This document shows, piece by piece, positions 1 to 7,216 of a stretch of 28,835 nt of DNA. The position numbers and the translations under genes are program-made. Numbering within the stretch: position 1 is the first letter of the stretch; each line of letters opens with the position of its first letter. The notes under the pieces were generated by a model. It ran no database searches and was not told the DNA's origin. It saw nothing but the letters and a program-made list of their open reading frames with translations. The stretch is from an uncultured Collinsella sp. (GTDB lineage Bacteria > Actinomycetota > Coriobacteriia > Coriobacteriales > Coriobacteriaceae), in contig URNK01000002.1 of assembly GCA_900549195.1 (NCBI GenBank), positions 1-28,835 on the forward strand. Reading direction: 5' to 3'.

Positions 1-225
1 CTCGGTCACGAGCACGGCGATGATTTCCGTGCGCCCGACAGCGAGCGCTCGGCCACGAGCGTTGGGGACAAAATTGACTTCCTTGGCCGCCGCGCGGACG
101 CGCTTTTTGGTTTCCTCGCTAATGCGGGGCGAATCGTTGAGGGCGCGCGATGCCGTGGAGCGCGACACGCCGGCAGCTGCGGCAACCTCGGCAAGCGTAG
201 GTGCGGTGCGAACTGGTTGTGTCAT
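1..225 (-). CDS. LacI-family transcriptional regulator, 5' part only
   Basis: The minus strand encodes 75 codons from an ATG at 225 and runs off the window start. An AGGAGA ribosome site lies just upstream of the ATG, which decides the start. The protein opens with a LacI-type helix-turn-helix (TLAEVAAAAGVSRSTASRAL, about residues 10-29), followed by the usual RISEETKKRV segment and a hinge region with NARGRALA near residues 55-62. The sugar-binding domain is outside the window. The gene is divergent from ebgA, and the space between them holds three copies of a CG-centred palindrome typical of LacI-family operators. A local repressor of ebgAC, comparable to E. coli EbgR, is the natural inference, but the ligand cannot be read here. 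Confidence 0.93.
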   Translation of the reverse strand, partial: MTQPVRTAPTLAEVAAAAGVSRSTASRALNDSPRISEETKKRVRAAAKEVNFVPNARGRALAVGRTEIIAVLVTE

Positions 226-468
226 GGCGTCTCCTGGAAAATGCGGTCGATGTTGTCACTGATACGGGCTAGTGCGGATACAGCTTACTATAGTGCGCCT
301 GAACAGCGTTCATGATATCCGGTGACCGGTGTCGTTTTGCAACCAAGCCGAAATCGAATACGTCTCGTGTGGGTGAGATATCAGCGGGCGTGGAGGTTGC
401 CTACGAGTTTAAGAACGATGTCTTGTGCTGAGTTTCGATACTCAGGGTGACATAAGTGTTGCGATTGT
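226..468. other. Intergenic region between the regulator and ebgA, left half
   Basis: No coding sequence is supported here. It must hold the minus-strand promoter of the regulator; a TATAGT hexamer on the minus strand (288-293) is the only -10-like candidate, with no convincing -35. There is a short perfect dyad, CTGAGT/ACTCAG (428-433 and 440-445), and a TGAAC/GTTCA dyad with a 3-nt centre (300-312). I could not assign a function to either. Confidence 0.5.
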
Positions 469-482
469 ACAACCGGTTGCAC
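469..482. promoter_or_regulatory. Operator O1 of the ebgAC promoter
   Basis: First of three identical ACAACCGGTTGCAC copies. The core CAACCGGTTG (470-479) is a perfect 10-bp palindrome with a central CG, as is usual for LacI-family operators. It lies 45 bp upstream of the second copy and directly abuts the CCGTT direct-repeat element. Confidence 0.75.
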
Positions 483-509
483 CGTTAACCCGGCCAAATC
501 GACCGTTCA
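482..509. promoter_or_regulatory. 21-bp-spaced CCGTT direct-repeat element (ebgA copy)
   Basis: CCGTT at 482-486 is repeated as CCGTTCA at 503-509, exactly 21 bp apart, with an AAA run between. The same arrangement, without gaps, is found upstream of uxaC, the GPH transporter and the GH105 gene. Its centre is about 62 bp upstream of the predicted ebgA start. The position and helical-phase spacing fit an activator site. The binding protein is unknown. Confidence 0.6.
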
Positions 510-513
510 GCGG

Positions 514-527
514 ACAACCGGTTGCAC
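514..527. promoter_or_regulatory. Operator O2 of the ebgAC promoter
   Basis: Second exact copy of ACAACCGGTTGCAC. Its right half contains the TTGCAC hexamer (522-527) that is the best -35 candidate, so a bound repressor would block RNA polymerase directly. Confidence 0.75.
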
Positions 528-551
528 AGTATTTTGCATCGCCCGTAAGAT
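522..551 (+). promoter_or_regulatory. Predicted ebgAC promoter
   Basis: TTGCAC (522-527) and TAAGAT (546-551) are separated by 18 bp. Each matches the housekeeping consensus at four or more positions. The -35 box is inside operator O2 and the expected start near 558 falls inside operator O3. Predicted by eye only. Confidence 0.5.
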
Positions 552-555
552 AAGG

Positions 556-569
556 ACAACCGGTTGCAC
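556..569. promoter_or_regulatory. Operator O3 of the ebgAC promoter
   Basis: Third exact copy of ACAACCGGTTGCAC, 42 bp after the second and overlapping the predicted transcription start. Three regularly spaced copies suggest cooperative binding or looping by a LacI-type tetramer, possibly the divergent regulator. Confidence 0.75.
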
Positions 570-601
570 AAGAATCACTACGATGATGAAGGAGCATCAC
601 C

Positions 602-3600
602 ATGGACGCCATTAACGATTGGGAAAACCAAGCGCTCACCCACAGGAACCGCCTGGCACCCCATGCGTACTTTATGGGTTACGAGACCGCCGATCTCGCT
701 GCAACGTACAGCCGCGAGCTGTCGCGCGGGTTTGTCCAGCTGTCCGGCTCGTGGCAGTTCCGCCTCTTTGAGGGCCCCGCTGCCGTCTCCAACGAGGAAC
801 TCTCCACGTACAAGCCCGAGTGGGATCACGTGGAGGTTCCGCACCTGTGGCAGGTGGACGGCTATGGCAACCTTGCCTACACCGACGAGGGTTTCCCGTT
901 CCCGGTTGATCAGCCGTTCGTTCCCTCCGACGACCCCACGGGCGTCTACCAGCGCATCGTCAACCTTCCCGCCGTTCCTGCCGGCGCTCGCGAGATCATT
1001 CGCTTCGACGGCATCGAGAGCTATGGCGAGCTGTACGTCAACGGTCAGTATATCGGCATGACCAAGGGTTCGCGCCTGTCTGCCGAGTTCGACGTGACCG
1101 ACGCGCTCGTCGAGGGCGACAACCTGTTTGCGGTCAAGGTCCTGCAGTACAGCGATGGCAGCTACATCGAGGATCAGGACATGTGGTGGGCCTCGGGCAT
1201 CTTCCGCGATGTGTACCTTATGCAGCGTCCCGCCGCGCACCTGGTCGACTTTAGGTTCCGCACGCACCGCGAGGGCGATGCCGCTCTGATCACGCTCGAT
1301 ACGGTTGCCGAGGGCGCTTCCCGCGTTGTGTTTACGCTCAGCGATGGCGAGAACGTGGTGGCTACGGGTGAGTGCGTCGACAGCCATGCCGAGTGCAGCG
1401 TGACCGATGCCCACTTCTGGAATCCCGAGGACCCCTTCCTCTACGATCTTACGTTTGAGGTCTACGACGACGACAAGGTGAGCGAGTACGTCCCGCATCG
1501 CCAGGGTCTTGCCGAGGTGACGGTCGAGGGCAATCATATCTACCTCAACGGCACTTACTTTAAAATGCATGGCGTCAACCGCCACGATCACGACGATCAC
1601 AAGGGCCGCGCCGTGGGCCTCGATCGCATGCGCCGCGACCTGGAGCTCATGAAGCAGCACAACATCAACGCAGTGCGCACCTCTCACTATGCCAATGACC
1701 CGCGCTTCTACGAGCTGTGTGATGAGTATGGCATCATGCTGGTCGCCGAGACCGATATGGAGAGCCACGGCTTCGAGAATATCGGCAACATCGCCCTGGT
1801 TACCGACGACCCGGCATGGGAGCCGGCCTACGTCGACCGTATTGAGCGCCTGGTGATGCAGGAGCGCAACCACGCGTGCATCATCATGTGGTCGCTGGGC
1901 AACGAGAGCGGCTATGGCTGCAACATCCGCGCGATGTACGCCAAGGCTCACGAGCTCGATGGTCGTCCGGTCCACTACGAGGAGGACCGCAACGCCGATA
2001 CCGTCGACGTCATTTCCACGATGTACTCCCGTGTGTCGCAGATGAACGACTTTGGTGAGCATCCGTTCCCCAAGCCGCGCATCAACTGCGAGTACGGTCA
2101 CTCCATGGGCAACGGCCCCGGAGGCCTGTCCGAGTATCAGGAGGTCTTCGATCGCTGGGATTGCATCCAAGGCCAGTTTATCTGGGAATGGTGCGACCAC
2201 GGTCTGGCTGCTGTGACCGAGGACGGCATTGCCTACGATATGTATGGCGGCGACAACGGCGATTACCCCAACAACAGCAACTTCTGCATCGATGGCATGG
2301 TGTTCCCCTGGCAGCAGCCGAGCCCGGGCCTTACCGAGTACGGCCAGGTCATCTGCCCGGTTCGCATGGCTTATGACGCCGAGGCGGGCGAGCTGACTGT
2401 CACCAACAAGCGCTGGTTTACCACCCTCGAGGATGTTTGCCTGTCGGCGGAGACCCTGGTGGACGGCGACGTGGTCTGCCACAAGACGCTCATGCCCGGT
2501 GCGGTTGCCCCCGGTGAGTCCGTCCAGCTTCCGCTGGTGATTCACGAGGCCGCGGTAGGCGAGACCCTGCTGACTGTGCGCGCCTACACCATGGCCGCTC
2601 ACGTCTGGTGCGAGCCGATGTTCCAACTGGGCGCAAACCAGTTTGCCATCGCAAACCATCCGGCGCCGGCCATTGCGGCTCCCACTCGTCCTGAGCTTAC
2701 GGTCGAGGAGACCGAGCAGGAGATTCGCATTCACTCCCTCAACGGCGAGCTGACCTTCAGCAAGGTAAACGGCACCGTGAGCGAGTGGAAGGCATCCGGC
2801 CGTGACGTCATGGCCTCTGGTCCCCAGGTTGGTTTTTGGCATCCGCTCGTCGACAACCACGCCCAGGAGTACGACTCCCTGTGGAAGGACAACTTCATTG
2901 ATGTAATGCAGACGTCCACCCGCAAGGTTTTTTGGAAGCAGGACGGCAATGCGGTCGTCGTTACCGTGAGCCAACGTATTGCTCCTCCCGTCCGCGCGTT
3001 CGGCATGCGCGTCGAGCTTGTCTACACCGTGCTTCCGAGCGGTCGCGTCGACCTCAAGGTTTCCGGCGAGCCCTACGGCGACTATTCGGACATTATCCCG
3101 CGCATCGGCATCTCCTTTGAGGTGCCCGGTTGCGATCGTGCCGTCGAGTGGTATGGCCACGGCCCGGGCGAGAACTATCCGGACTCGCTGCGTGCCAACC
3201 CGGTCGGTCATTACCGCACTACGGTCGACGACATGTTCACGCCCTACGTTATGCCTCAGGACTGTGCCAACCGCGAGGGTACCCGCTGGGTTGCCCTGCG
3301 CTCTAGCCACGGTGATGGCGTGCTGGTGACTCGTCCGGCCGACGCCGCTTCCAACCCGTTCTCGTTCTCGGCATGGCCCTATAGCTGCGAGGCTATTGAT
3401 AATGCCAAGCACGTCTACGACCTTGTTCCGGGCGACACGGTCACGGTTAACATCAACGACCAGCTGCTCGGCCTTGGCTCGAACTCTTGGGGTTCCGAGG
3501 TGCTCGATTCCTATCGCACCCGTTTTGAGAGCTTCAGCTTTGAGGTGTCCCTGCGACCGCTGACGTCTGCCGATTTGGCTCAGGCGCTGGCACCCATTAA

Positions 3601-3610
3601 GGAGGCATAA
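602..3610 (+). CDS. ebgA: Beta-galactosidase, GH2 family, large subunit (EbgA type)
   Basis: The 1002-residue protein is a full-length GH2 beta-galactosidase that hydrolyses terminal beta-galactosides such as lactose, probably in the cytoplasm (no signal peptide). The N-terminus (WENQALTHRNRLAPHAYF) and the stretch TDEGFPFP...VPSDDPTGVYQRI follow E. coli EbgA closely. The order is sugar-binding domain, immunoglobulin-like domain, TIM barrel, then the small-chain domain. The acid/base Glu is E435 in WSLGNESGYG; the nucleophile is E497 in CEYGHSMGN. IWEWCDHG and YGHGPGENYPDS are further family signatures. The start at 602 follows a GGAG site. The next gene is the EbgC subunit, 3 bp downstream. 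Substrate preference within beta-galactosides cannot be read from sequence. Confidence 0.96.
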   Translation: MDAINDWENQALTHRNRLAPHAYFMGYETADLAATYSRELSRGFVQLSGSWQFRLFEGPAAVSNEELSTYKPEWDHVEVPHLWQVDGYGNLAYTDEGFPFPVDQPFVPSDDPTGVYQRIVNLPAVPAGAREIIRFDGIESYGELYVNGQYIGMTKGSRLSAEFDVTDALVEGDNLFAVKVLQYSDGSYIEDQDMWWASGIFRDVYLMQRPAAHLVDFRFRTHREGDAALITLDTVAEGASRVVFTLSDGENVVATGECVDSHAECSVTDAHFWNPEDPFLYDLTFEVYDDDKVSEYVPHRQGLAEVTVEGNHIYLNGTYFKMHGVNRHDHDDHKGRAVGLDRMRRDLELMKQHNINAVRTSHYANDPRFYELCDEYGIMLVAETDMESHGFENIGNIALVTDDPAWEPAYVDRIERLVMQERNHACIIMWSLGNESGYGCNIRAMYAKAHELDGRPVHYEEDRNADTVDVISTMYSRVSQMNDFGEHPFPKPRINCEYGHSMGNGPGGLSEYQEVFDRWDCIQGQFIWEWCDHGLAAVTEDGIAYDMYGGDNGDYPNNSNFCIDGMVFPWQQPSPGLTEYGQVICPVRMAYDAEAGELTVTNKRWFTTLEDVCLSAETLVDGDVVCHKTLMPGAVAPGESVQLPLVIHEAAVGETLLTVRAYTMAAHVWCEPMFQLGANQFAIANHPAPAIAAPTRPELTVEETEQEIRIHSLNGELTFSKVNGTVSEWKASGRDVMASGPQVGFWHPLVDNHAQEYDSLWKDNFIDVMQTSTRKVFWKQDGNAVVVTVSQRIAPPVRAFGMRVELVYTVLPSGRVDLKVSGEPYGDYSDIIPRIGISFEVPGCDRAVEWYGHGPGENYPDSLRANPVGHYRTTVDDMFTPYVMPQDCANREGTRWVALRSSHGDGVLVTRPADAASNPFSFSAWPYSCEAIDNAKHVYDLVPGDTVTVNINDQLLGLGSNSWGSEVLDSYRTRFESFSFEVSLRPLTSADLAQALAPIKEA

Positions 3611-3613
3611 GCC

Positions 3614-4069
3614 ATGCATGTCTTTAACTCGCGCGCCGATTTCGACGCTCAGATGAAGTCCGTCAAGAAGTGGATGCGTACCGGCCAGGCGCTCGACGGC
3701 GTTTCTGAACTGCAGCACGATGTGGCGTACTCCATCGGCGACTCGCTGGTGTACTGGTGGGTCTATGCCCGCGAGGCCGCAACCGCCGACCTGGTCGGTC
3801 ACCGTCGCTACCATGCCGTGCTCGCTCCGCTCGACGGCGACCTGACCGTCGAGGTTGCCCCCAAGGCAGGCCTCACCTGCACCCGCGCTTACAGCGATAT
3901 CGATGATCGCGAGCGCTTTGAGGGGGCGGGGGAGACCGTGACGATTCCCGCCGGCGGCGTTGCCGTCGTCGAAATTGACGAGGCCTACCGTGTCGTGGCC
4001 GATGCCGCGGATCCCCGCGTCGTGGTACTGCACGTGACGGTCGAAGGTTATTCCTTCCCCAACAAGTAG
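3614..4069 (+). CDS. ebgC: Beta-galactosidase small subunit (EbgC, YhcH/YjgK/YiaL family)
   Basis: This 151-residue protein matches EbgC in length and sequence: VAYSIGDSLVYW, GHRRYHAVL, APKAGL, a DIDDRERFEGAGETV segment, IDEAYR, and a C-terminus VVVLHVTVEGYSFPNK. In E. coli EbgC binds EbgA to form an octamer with full activity; the same role is inferred. It is a single cupin-like domain with no signal peptide. It starts 3 bp after the ebgA stop, with a GGAGG ribosome site inside the end of ebgA, so the two are co-transcribed and probably made in similar amounts. Confidence 0.93.
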   Translation: MHVFNSRADFDAQMKSVKKWMRTGQALDGVSELQHDVAYSIGDSLVYWWVYAREAATADLVGHRRYHAVLAPLDGDLTVEVAPKAGLTCTRAYSDIDDRERFEGAGETVTIPAGGVAVVEIDEAYRVVADAADPRVVVLHVTVEGYSFPNK

Positions 4070-4102
4070 TATTCGTCCGCCTGGACGTTTGCTTCGCGCC
4101 GT

Positions 4103-4146
4103 TAAGGGGGATGGCTTTGTTGACTCCCTTTTCCCCATTCCCCTTA
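4103..4146. repeat. 12-bp hairpin downstream of ebgC
   Basis: TAAGGGGGATGG (4103-4114) pairs with CCATTCCCCTTA (4135-4146) with one G-U pair around a 20-nt loop. No T-tract follows, so it is not a standard intrinsic terminator. It may mark the 3' end of the ebg transcript. Confidence 0.45.
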
Positions 4147-4155
4147 GCAGGTGCG

Positions 4156-4190
4156 CCGTCCGTGTTTGCACTTGCAGCTCGGACGGGTTT
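4156..4190 (+). terminator. Weak candidate terminator upstream of the APC transporter
   Basis: CCGTCCG (4156-4162) pairs with CGGACGG (4180-4186) over a 17-nt loop and is followed by only GTTT. Together with the hairpin at 4103 it separates ebgC from the transporter gene. Confidence 0.35.
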
Positions 4191-4222
4191 AGATGACATT
4201 TAATAGATGATTGGGAGGGCTT

Positions 4223-5686
4223 ATGAGCTCTGAAAAACGAGGAACGATTGGTTCGTTCGCTCTGCTGGGCATGACGGTCGCCGCCGTGTTCGGTATCAAG
4301 AACATCATCAACAACAACGCGGCCATCGGCTTAGCAGCCGCGCCGTCGTTCTTCTTCGCCACGCTTTTGTACTTTGTCCCCTATACCCTGGTTACCGCCG
4401 AGTTCGTCGGCCTTAACAAGGACTCCGAGTCGGGCGTGTACGCATGGGTTAAGACCTCGATGCGTGGTCGCTGGGCGTTCCTGACGGCATTTAGCTACTG
4501 GTTCGTTAACCTGTTCTTCTTTGCGTCCGTCCTGCCCAACGTCATCATCTACGCGAGCTACGTGTTCTTTGGTGCCAACGCCGAGCTTTCGCAGCTGTGG
4601 ATCACCATTATCGAGATCGTTGTCTTTGCTATCGCCACGTGGGTTTCGACCAAGGGCGCTAAGTGGATCGGCTCCATTTCCTCCTTCGGTTCGACCGCGG
4701 CTCTCGGCCTGACCGCCGTGTTCATCCTGCTGTCCCTGGCTGCTGCCTTTGGCGGCGTTGAGTTCGCTACGGCTCCTACTCCCGCTAACATGGCTCCCGA
4801 CATGAGCAACTTCGCAACTGCGTGGGGCTTCTTCGGTACGCTTGCCTGGATCATCCAGGGCGTTGGCGGCGCTGAGTCTGTCGGCGTGTTCCTTAACGAC
4901 CTTAAGGGTGGCGTCAAGGCCTTCGTGCGCACCGTCGTTATCGCCGGTCTGACCATCGGCCTTCTGTATGCAGGCGCTTCGCTGCTGGTTAACCTGTTCA
5001 TCCCCGAGGGCGGCGTTGCCATCTCCACCGGTATCTTCGACGTATTCGGCGCTGTCTTTGCCCACTTTGGCATTCCCATGGAAGTGTCTACGCGCGCCAT
5101 CGGCTTGATCCTTCTCGCCGCCACGCTGGGCTCCCTCATGATGTGGACCTCTGCTCCCATCAAGGTTTTCTTCACCGAGATCCCCAAGGGTGTCTTTGGT
5201 AGCAAGATCGTCGAGCTCAACGAGCACGGCATTCCCGCCCGCGCTGCCTGGCTGCAGTTCGCCATCGTCGTCCCCATCCTGATCATCCCGGCCCTGGGCT
5301 CCGGTAACCTCGACGACCTGCTCATGATCGTCACCAACATGACGGCTGCCACCGCTCTGCTCCCGCCGCTGCTGATCCTGCTTGCCTACTTTATGTTGCG
5401 CAAGAACTTCGACGCTGCTCCCCGTGGCTTCCGCATGGGTTCGCGCACTTTTGGCCTGGTCATTGCTGCATTCCTGCTTGTGGTCTTCTGCTTCGTGCTT
5501 ATCTGCGGCACCATTCCGCTCGATCAGCCGCTGTGGCTGACGCTGGTCTACAACGTCGGCGGCGTGGTTGTCTTCCTGGGCCTTGCCGTGATGTGGTACA
5601 ACCGCTACATCAACCGCCTGCGCGAAACCGATCCCGAGGCTGCTGAGAACGAGCTTCGCCCCTCCGTCCTCGACATGATGGAGTAG
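4223..5686 (+). CDS. APC-superfamily amino-acid permease
   Basis: The 487-residue membrane protein has about 12 hydrophobic helices. The first carries the small-residue-rich unwound-helix region typical of the APC fold (LLGMTVAAVFGIKNI), followed by VTAEFVGLNKDSESGVYAWV, the conserved cytoplasmic segment between helices 2 and 3. Overall it resembles the glutamate/GABA-antiporter and YjeM-like branch, so an amino-acid substrate or antiport is likely but unspecified. The start at 4223 is chosen because GGGAGGG lies at 4213-4219; an in-frame TTG at 4211 would place the ribosome site inside the gene. It is a single-gene unit closed by a strong terminator, with no evident link to the ebg operon. 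Confidence 0.88.
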   Translation: MSSEKRGTIGSFALLGMTVAAVFGIKNIINNNAAIGLAAAPSFFFATLLYFVPYTLVTAEFVGLNKDSESGVYAWVKTSMRGRWAFLTAFSYWFVNLFFFASVLPNVIIYASYVFFGANAELSQLWITIIEIVVFAIATWVSTKGAKWIGSISSFGSTAALGLTAVFILLSLAAAFGGVEFATAPTPANMAPDMSNFATAWGFFGTLAWIIQGVGGAESVGVFLNDLKGGVKAFVRTVVIAGLTIGLLYAGASLLVNLFIPEGGVAISTGIFDVFGAVFAHFGIPMEVSTRAIGLILLAATLGSLMMWTSAPIKVFFTEIPKGVFGSKIVELNEHGIPARAAWLQFAIVVPILIIPALGSGNLDDLLMIVTNMTAATALLPPLLILLAYFMLRKNFDAAPRGFRMGSRTFGLVIAAFLLVVFCFVLICGTIPLDQPLWLTLVYNVGGVVVFLGLAVMWYNRYINRLRETDPEAAENELRPSVLDMME

Positions 5687-5733
5687 CGGCTAGGATTAAT
5701 CTACGGCTGTGGAATAAATCGATTCCCTTTCCT

Positions 5734-5770
5734 AAGGAGGGGCCTTACGAGGCCCCTCCTTTTGTGTTTT
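5734..5770 (+). terminator. Intrinsic terminator after the APC transporter
   Basis: AAGGAGGGGCC (5734-5744) pairs perfectly with GGCCCCTCCTT (5751-5761) over a 6-nt loop. TTTGTGTTTT follows. This is a standard rho-independent terminator. Confidence 0.92.
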
Positions 5771-5783
5771 GGAGCATGGTTTT

Positions 5784-6019
5784 GGACCCTGTGGGCAAAA
5801 AATGCCAAATATGAGTACTGTTGCAAAAGAGGTGTCATATTTTTCGGCCTGTTCTGAGCGAAAATGGGCTCAAAATCAATTTATCTAACCCCCTATAGAC
5901 GCGATTCGATGGCTTCCAAAACATTAAAATCGGCCAAATCGGCCAATTTGCTCTCAATTCTGCTGCTACTAAATTTGTGACAGTACTCATATTTGCCACT
6001 TTTTGTCCACGGGGTGTCC
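5784..6019. repeat. MITE-like element with long terminal inverted repeats
   Basis: The left arm (5784-5821) and right arm (5980-6019) are inverted copies of about 38-40 bp. The inner 18 bases are nearly identical (CAAATATGAGTACTGT is exact); the outer ends diverge slightly. The 158-bp interior is A+T-richer than the surroundings, has no supported coding sequence, and contains a tandem AAATCGGCC repeat near 5927-5944. No clear target duplication is visible. The right boundary may extend to 6029, where AGGGTCC mirrors GGACCCT at 5784. It fills most of the 421-base gap before the HPr gene. A non-autonomous mobile element or a structured RNA are the main readings. Confidence 0.7.
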
Positions 6020-6107
6020 GAAAGGGTCCTCGACAAGCATCTAACGCTACAATAACTACCACATGGCTGGGTTTGCCAGCCGAATGTACGATGTCGTGGG
6101 AGGGGAC

Positions 6108-6356
6108 ATGGTCGAGTTTACAAAGACGATTAAAGATCCGTTGGGATTACATGCCCGCCCGGTTGCGCTGCTCTATGACATCATTGCCAAGCATCGTAGC
6201 GACGTGTCAGTCAGCATCGGCGATCGCCACACGGATGGACGCGATGTCATGGGACTCATGGCTCTCTACGGCGAGTGCGGCGAGGACATCATCTTCCGCG
6301 TTTCGGGCGTAGATGAGGCCTCCTGCGTTACGTCGATCAGAAACCTCTCGCTCTAA
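6108..6356 (+). CDS. HPr-family phosphocarrier protein with Asp46
   Basis: The 82-residue protein has the HPr fold and length. The ATG at 6108 follows a GGGAGGGG site. It puts the phospho-acceptor His in GLHARP at exactly residue 15, which supports this start over an ATG at 6063. HPr accepts phosphate from PEP via enzyme I on His15 and passes it to sugar-specific EII proteins. The regulatory site that HPr kinase phosphorylates, Ser46 in KSIMG of Bacillus HPr, aligns with D46 in RDVMGLMAL. It therefore cannot receive a Ser-phosphate and may mimic one. No enzyme I, HPr kinase or EII gene is adjacent. A strong terminator follows. Confidence 0.9.
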   Translation: MVEFTKTIKDPLGLHARPVALLYDIIAKHRSDVSVSIGDRHTDGRDVMGLMALYGECGEDIIFRVSGVDEASCVTSIRNLSL

Positions 6357-6363
6357 CCTCAAC

Positions 6364-6397
6364 AATGTGACAAAGGGGCAGTCCCCTCTGTTGCATC
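6364..6397. repeat. Imperfect 15-bp inverted repeat after the HPr gene
   Basis: AATGTGACAAAGGGG (6364-6378) pairs with CCCCTCTGTTGCATC (6383-6397) with a few mismatches or G-U pairs over CAGT. It sits directly before the terminator hairpin. No T-run follows; function unknown. Confidence 0.4.
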
Positions 6398-6409
6398 AAT
6401 TGGTATGGC

Positions 6410-6448
6410 AAGGCGCCGCAAAGAGACAGTCTTTGCGGCGCCTTTGTT
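6410..6448 (+). terminator. Intrinsic terminator after the HPr gene
   Basis: AAGGCGCCGCAAAGA (6410-6424) pairs perfectly over 15 bp with 6430-6444, with a GACAG loop, followed by TGTTT. The T-tract is short but the stem is very stable. Confidence 0.85.
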
Positions 6449-6492
6449 TCGTATGGGAAACTTTTTCGAAATCTGAATGGGGACCCTTTCCA

Positions 6493-6546
6493 AAAAGTTA
6501 ACCACGTGCTAGTTTACTATAGCGAACATAGACGTGGTTAACTTTT
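6493..6546. promoter_or_regulatory. Inverted-repeat operator candidate at the feoA promoter
   Basis: Two perfect 15-bp arms, AAAAGTTAACCACGT (6493-6507) and its complement (6532-6546), flank a 24-bp spacer containing TACTAT (6515-6520), a plausible -10 box. The right arm would overlap the transcription start. The core GTGGTTAACT recurs at 9696-9705, upstream of the Cys-rich gene of the same iron cluster. An iron- or metal-responsive repressor site is inferred; the regulator is not in the window. Confidence 0.55.
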
Positions 6547-6588
6547 AACGCGTCGATGTTGAGGACGAACTGACGTTAGGAGCCACTC

Positions 6589-6831
6589 ATGTCTTGCGGA
6601 CCACAGATGCCGGCCATGCCGCTTTCGATGGTGAAAGCGGGCGAAACCGTGCGCGTGTCTCGTGTAAAGGGCAATGAGGATATGAAGCACCACCTCAAGG
6701 ACCTCGGCTTTGTCGAGGGCAACGAAATCCACGTGGTGAGCTCGAGTGGCGCCAATATCATCGTCACTGTGCTGGGCGCACGCTTTGGTATCGATTCCAA
6801 GGTTGCCATGCACATCATGACCGTCGGTTAG
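6589..6831 (+). CDS. feoA: Ferrous iron transport protein A (FeoA), first copy
   Basis: This 80-residue cytoplasmic protein has one FeoA/SH3-like domain: SMVKAGETVRVSRV near residue 13, MKHHLKDLGFVEGNEIHVVS in the middle, and a final GARFGIDSKVAMHIMTV. FeoA assists FeoB in Fe2+ uptake, probably by contacting its cytoplasmic domain. The N-terminus carries about a dozen extra residues (MSCGPQMPAMPL) compared with the second copy. The ATG is preceded by TTAGGAG. It heads a feoA-feoA-feoB cluster. Confidence 0.93.
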   Translation: MSCGPQMPAMPLSMVKAGETVRVSRVKGNEDMKHHLKDLGFVEGNEIHVVSSSGANIIVTVLGARFGIDSKVAMHIMTVG

Positions 6832-6871
6832 TCGACGGTATTTCTGTACGCACTGAAAGGGGGACAAGTAA

Positions 6872-7093
6872 ATGAAGACGTTGGGTGACGTTAAGGTGGG
6901 CGAGAGCTCTACCATCGTCAAGCTTCACGGTGAGGGCGCGCTTCGCCGCCACCTTATGGACCTGGGGCTCATCAAGGGCACTTCGTTCAAGGTCGTGAAG
7001 GTTGCGCCGCTCGGTGATCCGGTCGAGATCAACGTGCGCGGCTACGAGCTTTCCATCCGCAAGGAGGAGGCGGCCGTCGTCGAGGTCCAGTAG
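6872..7093 (+). CDS. feoA: Ferrous iron transport protein A (FeoA), second copy
   Basis: A second FeoA domain protein of 73 residues: TLGDVKVGESSTIVKL, then LRRHLMDLGLIKGTSFKVVKVAPLGDPVEINVRGYELSIRKEEA, which is the most canonical FeoA signature. It follows the first copy by 40 bp, with an AAAGGGGG ribosome site. The two FeoA proteins differ clearly in sequence, so they are not a recent duplication and may have separate roles in the FeoB complex. Confidence 0.95.
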   Translation: MKTLGDVKVGESSTIVKLHGEGALRRHLMDLGLIKGTSFKVVKVAPLGDPVEINVRGYELSIRKEEAAVVEVQ

Positions 7094-7112
7094 GGGCTTG
7101 CGGCGTATATTT

Positions 7113-7148
7113 CTGCAGATAAAGTTAGGTTTTTCTAACTTAATGCAG
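7113..7148. promoter_or_regulatory. Dyad in the feoA-feoB spacer
   Basis: AAGTTAG (7122-7128) and CTAACTT (7135-7141) flank a 6-nt GTTTTT centre. They are enclosed by CTGCA (7113-7117) and TGCAG (7144-7148), so the region can form an RNA hairpin or serve as a protein-binding dyad. The TTAG/CTAA halves recall DtxR-type boxes, but the match is loose. A second hairpin, GCCTGCGC/GCGCAGGC (7171-7178 and 7189-7196), lies just before the feoB ribosome site. Confidence 0.4.
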
Positions 7149-7216
7149 CATCTTTGAAGCACATTATCCAGCCTGCGCGGAGAAAGCAGCGCAGGCACAC
7201 AAGGAAGAAGGATTGA

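Noticed and set aside
300..312. TGAACAGCGTTCA as a LexA-type or pectin-type operator
   Set aside because: The centre has 3 nt, whereas the Gram-positive LexA box has 4 between GAAC and GTTC and the local operators have none. There is no SOS gene nearby.
578..4171. A 1197-codon open frame on the minus strand opposite ebgA-ebgC
   Set aside because: It mirrors strongly biased GC-rich codons of the plus-strand genes, has no ribosome site or recognisable domain, and the plus-strand proteins are unmistakable.
5835..6062. A 75-codon minus-strand open frame inside the inverted-repeat element
   Set aside because: Spans the interior and right arm of the repeat, has no ribosome site and no similarity that I recognise to a transposase or other protein.
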